A stretch of 10,279 bases of DNA from JBOFCO01 sp051646105 (GTDB lineage: Bacteria; Pseudomonadota; Alphaproteobacteria; Rhodobacterales; Rhodobacteraceae). The stretch covers positions 1-10,279 of the forward strand of contig JBOFCO010000123.1 of assembly GCA_051646105.1 (NCBI GenBank), read 5' to 3'. How positions within the stretch are numbered: the stretch's first letter is position 1; each line of letters begins with the position of its first letter. Shown here piece after piece: positions 1 to 7,500 of this stretch. Below the pieces are notes generated by a model that did no database searches, was not told the origin of the DNA, and saw only the letters and a program-made list of their open reading frames with translations. The translations under genes and the position numbers were made by a program.

Positions 1-1
1 G

Positions 2-814
2 ATCAGCGGGTCGGTCCGCATGACCCGCACGGATTGGGCACGGTCATGGAAGCCGTGGCTGCGCGGCACCGCCATAGGTTTTCCCATCGGGGCGATGCCG
101 GCGGGTGGTGCGGATATTGCCAGCTTCCTGTCCTACGGCACAGAAAAGCGTATGTCGAAGCACCCCGAGGAATTCGGCCATGGCGCGATTGAGGGCGTGG
201 CGGGCCCGGAAGCGGCGAACAATGCCGCCGCCGCCGGAACGCTGGTTCCGCTGCTGACGCTGGGCCTGCCCACCACGGCAACGGCAGCGATCATGCTGGC
301 GGGGTTCCAGCAATTCGGGCTGCAACCGGGGCCGCTGCTGTTTGCCACTTCTCCGCAACTGGTCTGGGGGCTGATTGCCAGCCTGCTGATCGCCAATTTC
401 ATGCTTCTGGTGCTGAACCTGCCGATGATCCGGCTGTGGGTAAAGCTGCTGACCATCCCGCGCCATTGGCTTTATGCGGGCATTCTGCTGTTTGCCACCC
501 TTGGTACCATCGGTGTGAATCCATCGCCTGTCGAACTGTCGATGCTGCTGATATTTGGTGTCATGGGCTATCTGATGCGGCTTTACGGTTATCCGATTGC
601 GCCGGTTGTGGTCGGGCTGATCCTTGGCCCTATGGCGGAAATGCAGCTTCGTCGTGCGCTGTCGATCAGCCAGGGCGACTGGACGACGCTGGTGTCAACG
701 CCTCTCTCTGCCGGTCTGTTGATCCTTGCGGCGCTTGCATTGTTGGTGCCGATGCTGCTGCGCCTGCGCGGCAAGGGTGAAATCCTGTCGCAGATGGCGG
801 GGGAAGAAGACTGA
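2..814 (+). CDS. Tripartite tricarboxylate transporter permease, TctA family (5' truncated)
   Basis: This is the C-terminal part (about 270 codons) of the large membrane subunit of a tripartite tricarboxylate transporter (TTT), which imports carboxylates with a small membrane subunit (TctB) and a periplasmic binding protein (TctC). The frame is open from the first bases, so the first ATG at position 20 is probably internal; family members are about 500 residues. The family signature is clear: an IASFLSYGTEKRMSK stretch, then an FGHGAIEGVAGPEAANNAAA segment, then LVPLLTLGLPTTATAAIML. Several hydrophobic segments follow and the protein ends in a short basic tail. The signature segment reads PAGGADIA where PGAGA-type is more usual. 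The substrate cannot be read from the permease. The kinase gene 66 bp downstream on the same strand may share its transcript. Family assignment is firm; TctB and TctC are not in the window. Confidence 0.93.
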   Translation: MSGSVRMTRTDWARSWKPWLRGTAIGFPIGAMPAGGADIASFLSYGTEKRMSKHPEEFGHGAIEGVAGPEAANNAAAAGTLVPLLTLGLPTTATAAIMLAGFQQFGLQPGPLLFATSPQLVWGLIASLLIANFMLLVLNLPMIRLWVKLLTIPRHWLYAGILLFATLGTIGVNPSPVELSMLLIFGVMGYLMRLYGYPIAPVVVGLILGPMAEMQLRRALSISQGDWTTLVSTPLSAGLLILAALALLVPMLLRLRGKGEILSQMAGEED

Positions 815-880
815 CCTCGGTTGCCCTTTGCCCGGCATTGGCGCAAGTCTTGTGTCGGGCGCTTTACGCGGGGGTGACGG

Positions 881-1756
881 ATGACCATCGTCAATGTCGG
901 GTCGATCAACTGGGACCGGATCTATCGCGTGCCGCATTTCCCTGCGCCGGGGGAAACGCTGTCGGCACGGTCGGCTGCGGTCGGACTGGGCGGCAAGGGG
1001 TTGAACCAGTCGGTCGCCATCCTGCGCTCGGGCGGGCGGGTGGTGCATCTGGGCGCGATTGGCGGTGATGATGTCGCGATGCTGGATGCGCTTGGCAAGC
1101 TGGGGCTTGACCTGTCGGCACTGGAACGGCTGGCCGGTGTCGAAACCGGCAGTGCGCTGATCCTGGTCGACGATGCAGGTGAAAACCTGATCGTTCTGGA
1201 CCCGGGGGCAAACCGGCAGATGACTGTCCCCAACATCGACCGGGTCATTTCGGGCCTGTCAGCGGGCGACTGGCTGCTGATGCAGAACGAAACCAACGGC
1301 AATCCTGCGGCGATTTCTGCCGCGCGCCGGCACGGGGTGAAGGTTGCGCTTGCCGCTGCCCCGTTCGAGGCCGTGGCAGTGCTGCCCCTGCTGGCCGATC
1401 TTGACCTGCTTTCGGTGAACGAAATCGAACATGCGCAACTGACCGACGCACTGGGGGCGACCGGACTGCCATCCGGGCTTGCTTTGCTGATTTCCATGGG
1501 TGCGCGGGGTGCGCGCTATCTGGCCCCCGGCATCGACCTGCATGTTCCCGCCTTCAAGGTGACGCCCGTCGACACGACCGGGGCGGGGGATACCGCGCTG
1601 GGGGCATTCATGGCGCGGATCGATCTGGGGGAAACGGTGGCGGATGCGCTGCGGTTTGCCATGGCGGCGGCTGCGATCCAGATCACCCGCCCCGGCGCGG
1701 TCCCGGCCATTCCGGTCGAGGCCGAGGTCAGGGAATTTCTGACGCGTCATAGCTGA
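881..1756 (+). CDS. PfkB/ribokinase-family carbohydrate or nucleoside kinase
   Basis: A complete 291-residue cytoplasmic kinase of the PfkB/ribokinase superfamily, which transfers the ATP gamma-phosphate to a hydroxyl of a sugar or nucleoside. The N-terminus has the typical NVGSINWD strand and a PAPGET substrate-lid segment. Residues 37-43 are GGKGLNQ, the first PfkB signature. Residues 231-238 are DTTGAGDT, the second signature, with the anion-hole GAG and probable catalytic base Asp237. The length is slightly below E. coli ribokinase (309 residues). The ATG at 881 is preceded by a G-rich stretch (868-874) that can serve as a weak ribosome binding site, and it gives the complete family N-terminus. 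The gene lies 66 bp after the TctA-type gene, suggesting uptake and phosphorylation within one catabolic unit, but TTT systems usually carry carboxylates, so the link is unproven. Ribokinase is the closest guess; a nucleoside or other sugar kinase is equally allowed. Confidence 0.92.
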   Translation: MTIVNVGSINWDRIYRVPHFPAPGETLSARSAAVGLGGKGLNQSVAILRSGGRVVHLGAIGGDDVAMLDALGKLGLDLSALERLAGVETGSALILVDDAGENLIVLDPGANRQMTVPNIDRVISGLSAGDWLLMQNETNGNPAAISAARRHGVKVALAAAPFEAVAVLPLLADLDLLSVNEIEHAQLTDALGATGLPSGLALLISMGARGARYLAPGIDLHVPAFKVTPVDTTGAGDTALGAFMARIDLGETVADALRFAMAAAAIQITRPGAVPAIPVEAEVREFLTRHS

Positions 1757-1762
1757 CCGGGA

Positions 1763-1791
1763 TTGACATTCTGCGGGCGTCGGGGGATTTC
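1763..1791 (+). promoter_or_regulatory. Possible promoter of the chromate-resistance operon
   Basis: A perfect TTGACA (-35 type) lies at 1763-1768, seven bases after the kinase stop codon and about 110 bp before the rhodanese-ChrB start. At a 17-bp spacing the -10 position reads GATTTC, a poor match to TATAAT, so only half the promoter is convincing. Its place in the gap before a new operon supports it. It overlaps the first of two stem-loops. Confidence 0.25.
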
Positions 1792-1796
1792 CGCAG
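1771..1796 (+). other. Stem-loop 1 in the kinase-to-chr gap
   Basis: CTGCGG at 1771-1776 pairs with CCGCAG at 1791-1796: a perfect 6-bp stem with a 14-base loop. No T-run follows, so it is not a canonical intrinsic terminator. It could be an operator dyad or a leader structure. Confidence 0.4.
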
Positions 1797-1798
1797 TA

Positions 1799-1817
1799 TG
1801 GGGATGCGACCTCCCCA
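1799..1817 (+). other. Stem-loop 2 in the kinase-to-chr gap
   Basis: TGGGGA at 1799-1804 pairs with TCCCCA at 1812-1817: a perfect 6-bp inverted repeat with a 7-base spacer (TGCGACC). It lies 60 bp upstream of the rhodanese-ChrB start and 3 bp after stem-loop 1. The compact dyad with short spacer looks more like a protein-binding operator than a terminator, but no known operator consensus was recognised. Confidence 0.4.
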
Positions 1818-1877
1818 CGAGGCGACAGCCAAAGATCGCGTTCACCCCATCCAGCCCTGAACAAGCGGAGCGAACGC

Positions 1878-2711
1878 ATGCCTGCGCCTGATGCCATTAC
1901 TGTCGACAAGCTTGCCAAACTGATCGGAACGCCGAAGGCTCCGGTCATCCTTGATGTGCGGCGCAACGCGCTGCGGCAGACCGACCCGCGCCTGATCGTC
2001 ACTGCCCGCGCCCTGCCCGAAGCCGCGATGACTGCGGACGGGATCGCGGAAGTTGCCACAGCCTTCACCGGTCCCGTCGTCATCAGTTGTGCCGAGGGGC
2101 ATGGGCGCAGCCAGGGCGTGGCGGCACTGCTGCGGCAGCAGGGCATCGCGGCCGAATATCTGGAAGGCGGCCATGCGGCCTGGGTGGCGGCTGGCCTTCC
2201 GACATTTGACCCGCGCGCGATTACCGGGCGGGATACACAGGGCCGCAGCCTGTGGGTGACGCGCAGCCGGCCCAAGATCGACCGCATCGCCTGTCCATGG
2301 CTGATCCGCCGCTTCATCGATCCGCAGGCCGTGTTCCTGTATGTCGCCCCGGCCGAGGTGGTGCAGGTTGGCACGCTGTTGGGGGCCATGCCCTATGACA
2401 TCGAGGAGGTGGCGTTCAGTCATCGTGGCGATCTGTGCACCTTTGATGCACTACTCGCCGATTTCGGGATTTCGCACCCGGCGCTGGACCGGCTGGCGCT
2501 GATTGTGCGCGGCGCCGATACCGCGCGCCACGACCTTGCCCCGGAAGCGGCTGGCCTGCTGGCCGCATCGCTTGGGCTGTCGCGGATGTATCAGGACGAT
2601 CTGGCCCAGCTGGAGGCAGGCATGGCGCTTTACGATGCCTTCTATCGATGGGCGCGCGATGCCACCGACGAAACCCACAACTGGCCCAACCCTGGAAAGC
2701 CCGCGAGATGA
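1878..2711 (+). CDS. Rhodanese-ChrB fusion, chromate resistance protein
   Basis: A 277-residue soluble protein with two domains. Residues 1-110 are rhodanese-like: an ILDVRR strand near residue 24, the presumed active-site loop starting at Cys71 (CAEGHGRSQ), and the C-terminal YLEGGHAAW motif. Residues 125-270 match the C-terminal domain of ChrB (chromate resistance protein), with RPKIDRIACPWLIRRFIDP at 131-149 and a SHRGDLCTFDALL segment containing His182 and Cys187. Classical ChrB has an N-terminal DNA-binding region and senses chromate; here a rhodanese occupies that place, so a thiol/persulfide or redox role is more likely than transcriptional control (inference). A GGAG at 1867-1870 sits 7 bases before the ATG, which supports the start. 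The stop overlaps the chrA start by ATGA, implying translational coupling. No signal peptide is visible despite the historical family label of exported protein. Confidence 0.9.
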   Translation: MPAPDAITVDKLAKLIGTPKAPVILDVRRNALRQTDPRLIVTARALPEAAMTADGIAEVATAFTGPVVISCAEGHGRSQGVAALLRQQGIAAEYLEGGHAAWVAAGLPTFDPRAITGRDTQGRSLWVTRSRPKIDRIACPWLIRRFIDPQAVFLYVAPAEVVQVGTLLGAMPYDIEEVAFSHRGDLCTFDALLADFGISHPALDRLALIVRGADTARHDLAPEAAGLLAASLGLSRMYQDDLAQLEAGMALYDAFYRWARDATDETHNWPNPGKPAR

Positions 2712-4078
2712 CCCCTGAGGCAAAACCGGACTTTCCCACTTTGCGCGAAGCCGTCCCGGTATGGGCCCGCATTGCCGCACTCAGCTTTGGAGGGCCTGCC
2801 GGACAGATTGCGGTGATGCACCGCATCCTTGTCGAGGAAAAGAAGTGGCTGGGGGACGGGCGGTTCCTGCATGCGCTGAACTTCTGCATGTTGCTGCCGG
2901 GGCCGGAGGCGCAGCAACTGGCCACCTATATCGGCTGGCTGATGCACGGTGTCAGGGGCGCGCTGGTGGCGGGGCTTCTGTTCATCCTGCCCGGTGTGGT
3001 GGCGATCATGGCGCTCAGCTGGATCTATGCGATCTGGGGCGATGTCGGCATCGTCGCCGGTCTGTTCTTCGGCCTGAAGGCCGCCGTTCTGGCCATTGTC
3101 CTGCAAGCCGTGGTGCGGGTGGGCAGCCGCGCGCTGAAGAACCGGACGATGGTCGCCATCGCGGCGGCGTCCTTCGTCGCGATCTTTGCCTTTCATGTGC
3201 CCTTTCCCGTGATCGTGGCCGCCGCCGCGCTGATCGGCTGGATCGGGGCCAGCGCGGGATCCACTGCCTTTCAGCCGGGGGGCGGGCACGGGCCGAAATC
3301 CGGGCCACATCTGGCCGAGGCCGACAGCCTGCTGGGCGAGGAGGTCGAAATGACCGCTGCAGACAGGACACATGCCTTTCGCGCGGGAATTGCGGCGCTT
3401 ATGCTGTGGCTGTTGCCTGTCGGTCTGCTGGTGCTGTTGCTGCCCGGCAATGTCTTTACCGACATCGCCCTGTTCTTTTCCAAGCTCGCAGTGCTGACCT
3501 TTGGCGGTGCCTATGCGGTGCTCGCCTGGGTTGCGCAGGAAGCGGTGACATCGCTGGGCTGGCTGAAACCGGGTGAAATGCTGGATGGTCTGGGTATGGC
3601 GGAAACCACGCCCGGCCCGCTGATCATGGTGCTGCAATTCGTGGGCTTCATGGCCGCGCTGCGCGAGGCGGGCTGGGCCATGCCCCTGCTGGCGGGTACC
3701 CTGGGCGGGCTTCTGGCAACCTGGGTCACCTTTGCGCCCTGTTTTGCGTGGATTTTCCTTGGCGCACCTTTCATGGAAGGGTTGCGCAGCAACCGCAGAT
3801 TGGGCGCGGCGCTTGCCACGGTGACGGCAGCGGTGGTGGGGGTGATCCTGAACCTGTCGATCTGGTTCGCCATACAGACGCTGTGGCGGCAGGTGCGCAG
3901 GATCGGTGCCGGGCCGCTGTCGATGGACGTTCCGGTGCTGTCCAGCATCGACTGGATGGCGGCGGCATTGGCCGTTCTGGCCCTGTTCGCGGTGTTCCGG
4001 CTGAAGCTGGGCATGGCCAGGGTGCTGGGTGGTGCTGCACTGGCCGGTGTTCTGCTGCATCTTACGGGGCTGCGCTGA
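2708..4078 (+). CDS. chrA: Chromate transporter ChrA (CHR superfamily, two-domain)
   Basis: A 456-residue inner-membrane protein of the long-chain CHR family, which exports chromate (in some bacteria it affects sulfate or other oxyanions). Two homologous halves are visible. The first has SFGGPAGQIAVMHR at residues 26-39 and LPGPEAQQLATYIGW at 63-77. The second has LTFGGAYAVLAWVAQEAV and then GMAETTPGPL from residue 296. Each half carries the FGG and PGP motifs expected of the family. A hydrophilic linker separates them (roughly residues 195-225), and hydrophobic segments fill the rest. The start at 2708 is chosen because it forms an ATGA overlap with the upstream stop and puts the FGG motif at its usual distance from the N-terminus. 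An in-frame ATG at 2648 would add 20 charged residues that look like read-through of the neighbouring gene. Function is inferred from family and from the adjacent ChrB domain. Confidence 0.94.
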   Translation: MTPEAKPDFPTLREAVPVWARIAALSFGGPAGQIAVMHRILVEEKKWLGDGRFLHALNFCMLLPGPEAQQLATYIGWLMHGVRGALVAGLLFILPGVVAIMALSWIYAIWGDVGIVAGLFFGLKAAVLAIVLQAVVRVGSRALKNRTMVAIAAASFVAIFAFHVPFPVIVAAAALIGWIGASAGSTAFQPGGGHGPKSGPHLAEADSLLGEEVEMTAADRTHAFRAGIAALMLWLLPVGLLVLLLPGNVFTDIALFFSKLAVLTFGGAYAVLAWVAQEAVTSLGWLKPGEMLDGLGMAETTPGPLIMVLQFVGFMAALREAGWAMPLLAGTLGGLLATWVTFAPCFAWIFLGAPFMEGLRSNRRLGAALATVTAAVVGVILNLSIWFAIQTLWRQVRRIGAGPLSMDVPVLSSIDWMAAALAVLALFAVFRLKLGMARVLGGAALAGVLLHLTGLR

Positions 4079-4092
4079 CCATATCGGTACAA

Positions 4093-4129
4093 GGTTGATC
4101 CGCGCGCGGACAACCGCCGAGACATCGGC
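4093..4129 (+). terminator. Candidate transcription end of the chr operon: two adjacent hairpins
   Basis: Fifteen bases after the chrA stop, GGTTG (4093-4097) pairs with CAACC (4111-4115) around a perfect palindrome TCCGCGCGCGGA (4099-4110), leaving a single bulged A. Immediately after it, GCCGA (4116-4120) pairs with TCGGC (4125-4129) around GACA. The first stem is strong and well placed for a terminator, but no T-run follows, so it may act instead as an mRNA 3' stabiliser or a Rho-linked end. Confidence 0.45.
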
Positions 4130-4210
4130 AAATGCGCGCAAAAGTTGTGCAATTGCCATGCCTCTTGCGCCGGTGAATCGTGCGGGTTTGCTGAATGACA
4201 AGTTGGGGCG

Positions 4211-4225
4211 GCCGATTTCATCGGC
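4211..4225. other. Perfect 6-bp hairpin with 3-base loop
   Basis: GCCGAT (4211-4216), TTC, ATCGGC (4220-4225). It is isolated in the gap, about 130 bp upstream of the first possible start of the repeat gene. It could be an operator dyad or part of a terminator; no T-run follows on the + strand. Confidence 0.35.
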
Positions 4226-4352
4226 GGAATGTAGCCGTCTGGCAACAGCGGCCTTGTTTCAACTTCAAGTGGTTGTTTCCCCTTTTGGCACGATTCGTCG
4301 CCATGTAACCCTTTGTTCAAGACAAGTAAAAAGCAGTGTTTTGAGGGATGGC
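4226..4352 (+). promoter_or_regulatory. Likely upstream control region of the giant repeat gene (no clear promoter boxes)
   Basis: This tract is richer in A and T runs than the flanking genes and directly precedes the open frame. I could not find a well-spaced -35/-10 pair; the best -10-like word, TGTAAC at 4304-4309, has no suitably placed -35. A GAGGGA at 4343-4348 is a good ribosome binding site for the ATG at 4356 (7-base spacing). Confidence 0.3.
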
Positions 4353-4496
4353 ATGATGGGTTTCGTTCGCTGGATCGGCGCAACGGATAATTTGGCGTCG
4401 CAGAGACTGCGCGCAAATGCAGCGCTTTCTCCCGATGCCGGCCTCGAATGCAGCCCTGTCACCGGCAGCAAGCCCCATCGTCCTCGGGATACCCAA

Positions 4497-4595
4497 ATGA
4501 GTGCTTTAGCCAGCGGCGCCCTTCGCGCCACCGTGAATGCCTTGCGTGCCCTCGTGCTGGCAGGAGCGACCCTTGGCGGCGGACAGGCCCTTGCC
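4497..4595 (+). other. Signal peptide of the giant repeat protein
   Basis: Residues 1-33: two arginines (10 and 17) precede a hydrophobic core around residues 18-28, ending in the Ala-Leu-Ala cleavage motif before Gln34. This fits Sec-type export. The presence of a complete signal peptide starting at this ATG is the main reason for preferring 4497 over the upstream ATGs. Confidence 0.75.
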
Positions 4596-7500
4596 CAATC
4601 GGCGATAGAGTTCGACTCGACAGGGGGAACGCCGCAGACCGGGCCGAAGGGCCAGACGCTGACGACCTACACGGTCACGATGCGGAACAATTCCGACAAC
4701 CCCACAGGGACATCCTTCGCAGGCGTCAGCCCGGGGCCGGTTCCCGTTGCGACATTCACGCTGACCAACCAGCAATACACCATGCCGACCAGCGAAGTGT
4801 CGAGCGGCACGGCCGTCTTTATGGGAACGCAGGCCAGTTCCGCCGGAACTTCAGGCACATATTACGCCGCGCTTAGTTCTATCGGCTCGCCTGCGAATGC
4901 CTATTTCACGTCCCCCGCTACTGCCGCTGCGGGAACGGGCATCGGCACAGTCACCAACTATGGCGGCTATTTCGTCGCCTCGCCCTATCCGCTCCGGCTT
5001 GCCAATGCCTCTGCCACGGGGCGGCACCAGATGGCGGATCTGCTGATCGACTTTAACCAGCCGATGACCAACCCTGTCGTGCACCTTTCGGCAATGGGCG
5101 GGGTGATTTCGATCACGGGTACCGGCGGCGCTAGCAAGGGCTTTTCGACCGAGTTTGATTTTCTTCCCGGTCAGTCTGTCGGCGCGACCAGCATCACAAG
5201 GCTGTCGGGCAACGGCGTATTTTCAGTTTCAGGCGACCAGATCAGCAATGGCGCAGCTTCGATGAGCGCTAGCTGTTCGGCTGGCGCAGCTGCTTGCGGT
5301 TCCATCCGTGTGAACGGCACATCTGTGACGCGAGTGGCGCTTCGTGTGTACTTGCGTTCGACAAGCAATACGCCATGGAACTTTAGCGTTTTCGACCCCG
5401 TGACGGGCAATACCATCTTTATCGCCGGCCCGACGTCGGGCGATGCCTTCATGGTCTCTGTCTCCGGCGAAACCGCCGACATGTCGCCTGTCCTGTCAGG
5501 CCTTCCGGCACAGATCGTACCTGGCACAACCTATACCGGGTTGACGCTGACCTGCACCAATGCCGGTCCGAATACAGCACGGGGCGCAACCTGCGCACCA
5601 AGTGCCGATGTCGGCACCATCAGCGCCCTGTCCTGCACACCTGCCGTGCCGGTGACAGCACTTTCGGAAACCTCGCCGAACAACCGGGTCGTCTGTACGT
5701 TCAGCTATACGGTTCCTGTAGCCACGACGGCGACGCAGGCGATTTTTACCGGTCAGACCGGGGCGAACAACGACCGTAACGGCGGAATTGACGGTACGGC
5801 GGGGAACAACCAGACCACGGCAACCGTGCCGATCCGGTCCACGGCTGATTTCGCCGTAACCAAAACTGACGGTGTAGCCAGCATTGGCAGCGGAACCGCG
5901 ACGACCTACACGGTGACGGTGACGAACAACGGGCCGAGCGCGGTGACGGGGGCGGTTCTGTCCGATCCTGCGGCGACGGGTCTGACGAAGACGGCGGTGG
6001 CCTGTTCGGCGACGCCCGGTCAGTGCACGACGGCGCCGACGGTGGCGCAGCTTGAGGGCGGCAGCTTCGCGCTGCCTGCGCTGGCCTCCGGCCAGACCTA
6101 CCAGATCACGATTGCGGCGAATGTCACGGCGACCAGCGGCAGTGTGGCGAACGCGGCCAGCATCGCGGTGCCTGCGGGAACCACTGACCCGACGCCGGGC
6201 AACAACTCGGCCACGGACACGAATACGATCCTGCTGTCCTCCATTGCCCTTATCAAGGCCGCGACATTTGACGATGTGAACGGCGACGGTGTGGCCAATG
6301 TTGGCGATGCCATCGATTATGCCTTTACCGTCAGCAACACCGGCGGAACCACTCTGACCAACGTGACGATCAGCGATCCGCTGCCGGGCATCGTGATTTC
6401 CGGTGGCCCGATTGTCACTCTCGCCAGCGGGGCAGCCGACAGCACGACCTTTACGGCGCGCTATCTGCTGACCCAGACCGACATCAATGGCGGTGAGGTC
6501 GAAAATCAGGCGACCGCAACCGGGACGACACCCGGCGGAACCCCCGTGACCGACCTTTCGGACGAAAGCGGCACGGGCGCTGGCGACAACGATCCGACGG
6601 CGGTGCCGATCACGGCGGCGCCGGGGATCGCGCTGGTGAAGACGGGCGTGTTGGCCGACACCAACGGCAACGGGCGGCAGGATGCCGGTGACACGATCAC
6701 CTATGCCTTCACCGTGACGAACACCGGCAACGTGACGCTGACCGATATCTCGGTCACCGATCCGCTGCCGGGCACCACGGTTTCGGGCGGGCCGCTGGCC
6801 AGCCTTCTGCCGGGGGCGAGCGACAGTACGACCTTTACGGCGACGCATGTTCTGACGCAGGCCGAGGTGAACGCAGGCGGGGTGACGAACCAGGCGACGG
6901 CCAGCGGCGACGATCCGGGCGGCGATCCGGTGACCGACCTTTCGGACGAAAGCGGCACGGGTGCCGGCGACAACGATCCGACGGCTGTGCCGATCACGGC
7001 GGCGCCGGGGATCGCGCTGGTGAAGACAGCAACCTATGTCGATCAGAACGGCAACGGCGTGACCGATGCCGGTGACCGTATCACCTATGCCTTTGCCGTC
7101 ACCAATACCGGCAACGTGACGCTGACCGGGATCACGCTGGCCGACCCCCTGCCGGGGATCACGCTCAGCGGTGGACCCATTGCCACGCTGGCACCCGGAG
7201 CGACGAACAGCACCACCTTTACCGGCAGCTACACGATCACGCTGACCGACATGAACACAGGTGAGGTGCAGAACCAGGCCACCGCCACAGGCACCACGCC
7301 GACCGCCGGGACTGTCAGTGACCTCTCTGGCAGCGCCACGACCAACGACGCGCCGACCGTCGTGCCGCTTGCGCAGACCCCGCGCATCGCGCTGGTCAAG
7401 ACCGGCAGTTTTGTCGATGTGAATGGCAATGGCCGCGCGGACGAGGGCGACCGGATCGACTATGCCTTTACCGTGACGAACACCGGTACGGTGACGCTGA

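Larger units (their letters stand above)
4079..4496. other. 418-bp intergenic region between chrA and the giant repeat gene
   Basis: No gene was recognised here on either strand. Reverse-strand frames that cross it are mostly antisense to chrA and their short unique parts match nothing I know. The region holds two adjacent hairpins just after chrA (4093-4129), an isolated hairpin at 4211-4225, and a tract at about 4250-4345 that is more AT-rich than its surroundings and probably contains the promoter of the downstream gene. From 4353 the frame of the downstream gene is open and has alternative ATG starts at 4353 and 4356. Confidence 0.7.

Noticed and set aside
830..860. A GCCCG...CGGGC inverted repeat in the TctA-kinase gap as a possible terminator.
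   Set aside because: Only 5 bp with a 21-base loop and no T-run; common by chance at this GC content.
1259..2423. Overlapping reverse-strand open frames across the kinase and rhodanese-ChrB genes.
   Set aside because: The forward genes carry intact family motifs; the reverse frames have none and are composition-driven shadows.
2648..2707. A 20-residue N-terminal extension of ChrA from an upstream ATG.
   Set aside because: It lies entirely within the rhodanese-ChrB coding sequence, is Arg/Gln-rich and unlike the family N-terminus; the ATGA overlap at 2708 is the better start.
2642..4201. A 519-codon reverse-strand open frame spanning chrA and part of the downstream gap.
   Set aside because: Nearly all of it is antisense to the well-supported chrA, and its translation is Gln/Arg/His-rich. 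The short part outside chrA resembles nothing I recognise.
4286..4302. A sigma-54-like element: TGGCACG followed by a GC further on.
   Set aside because: The spacing between the GG and GC is one base too long and the -12 element does not match TTGC, and sigma-54 promoters tolerate little spacing change.
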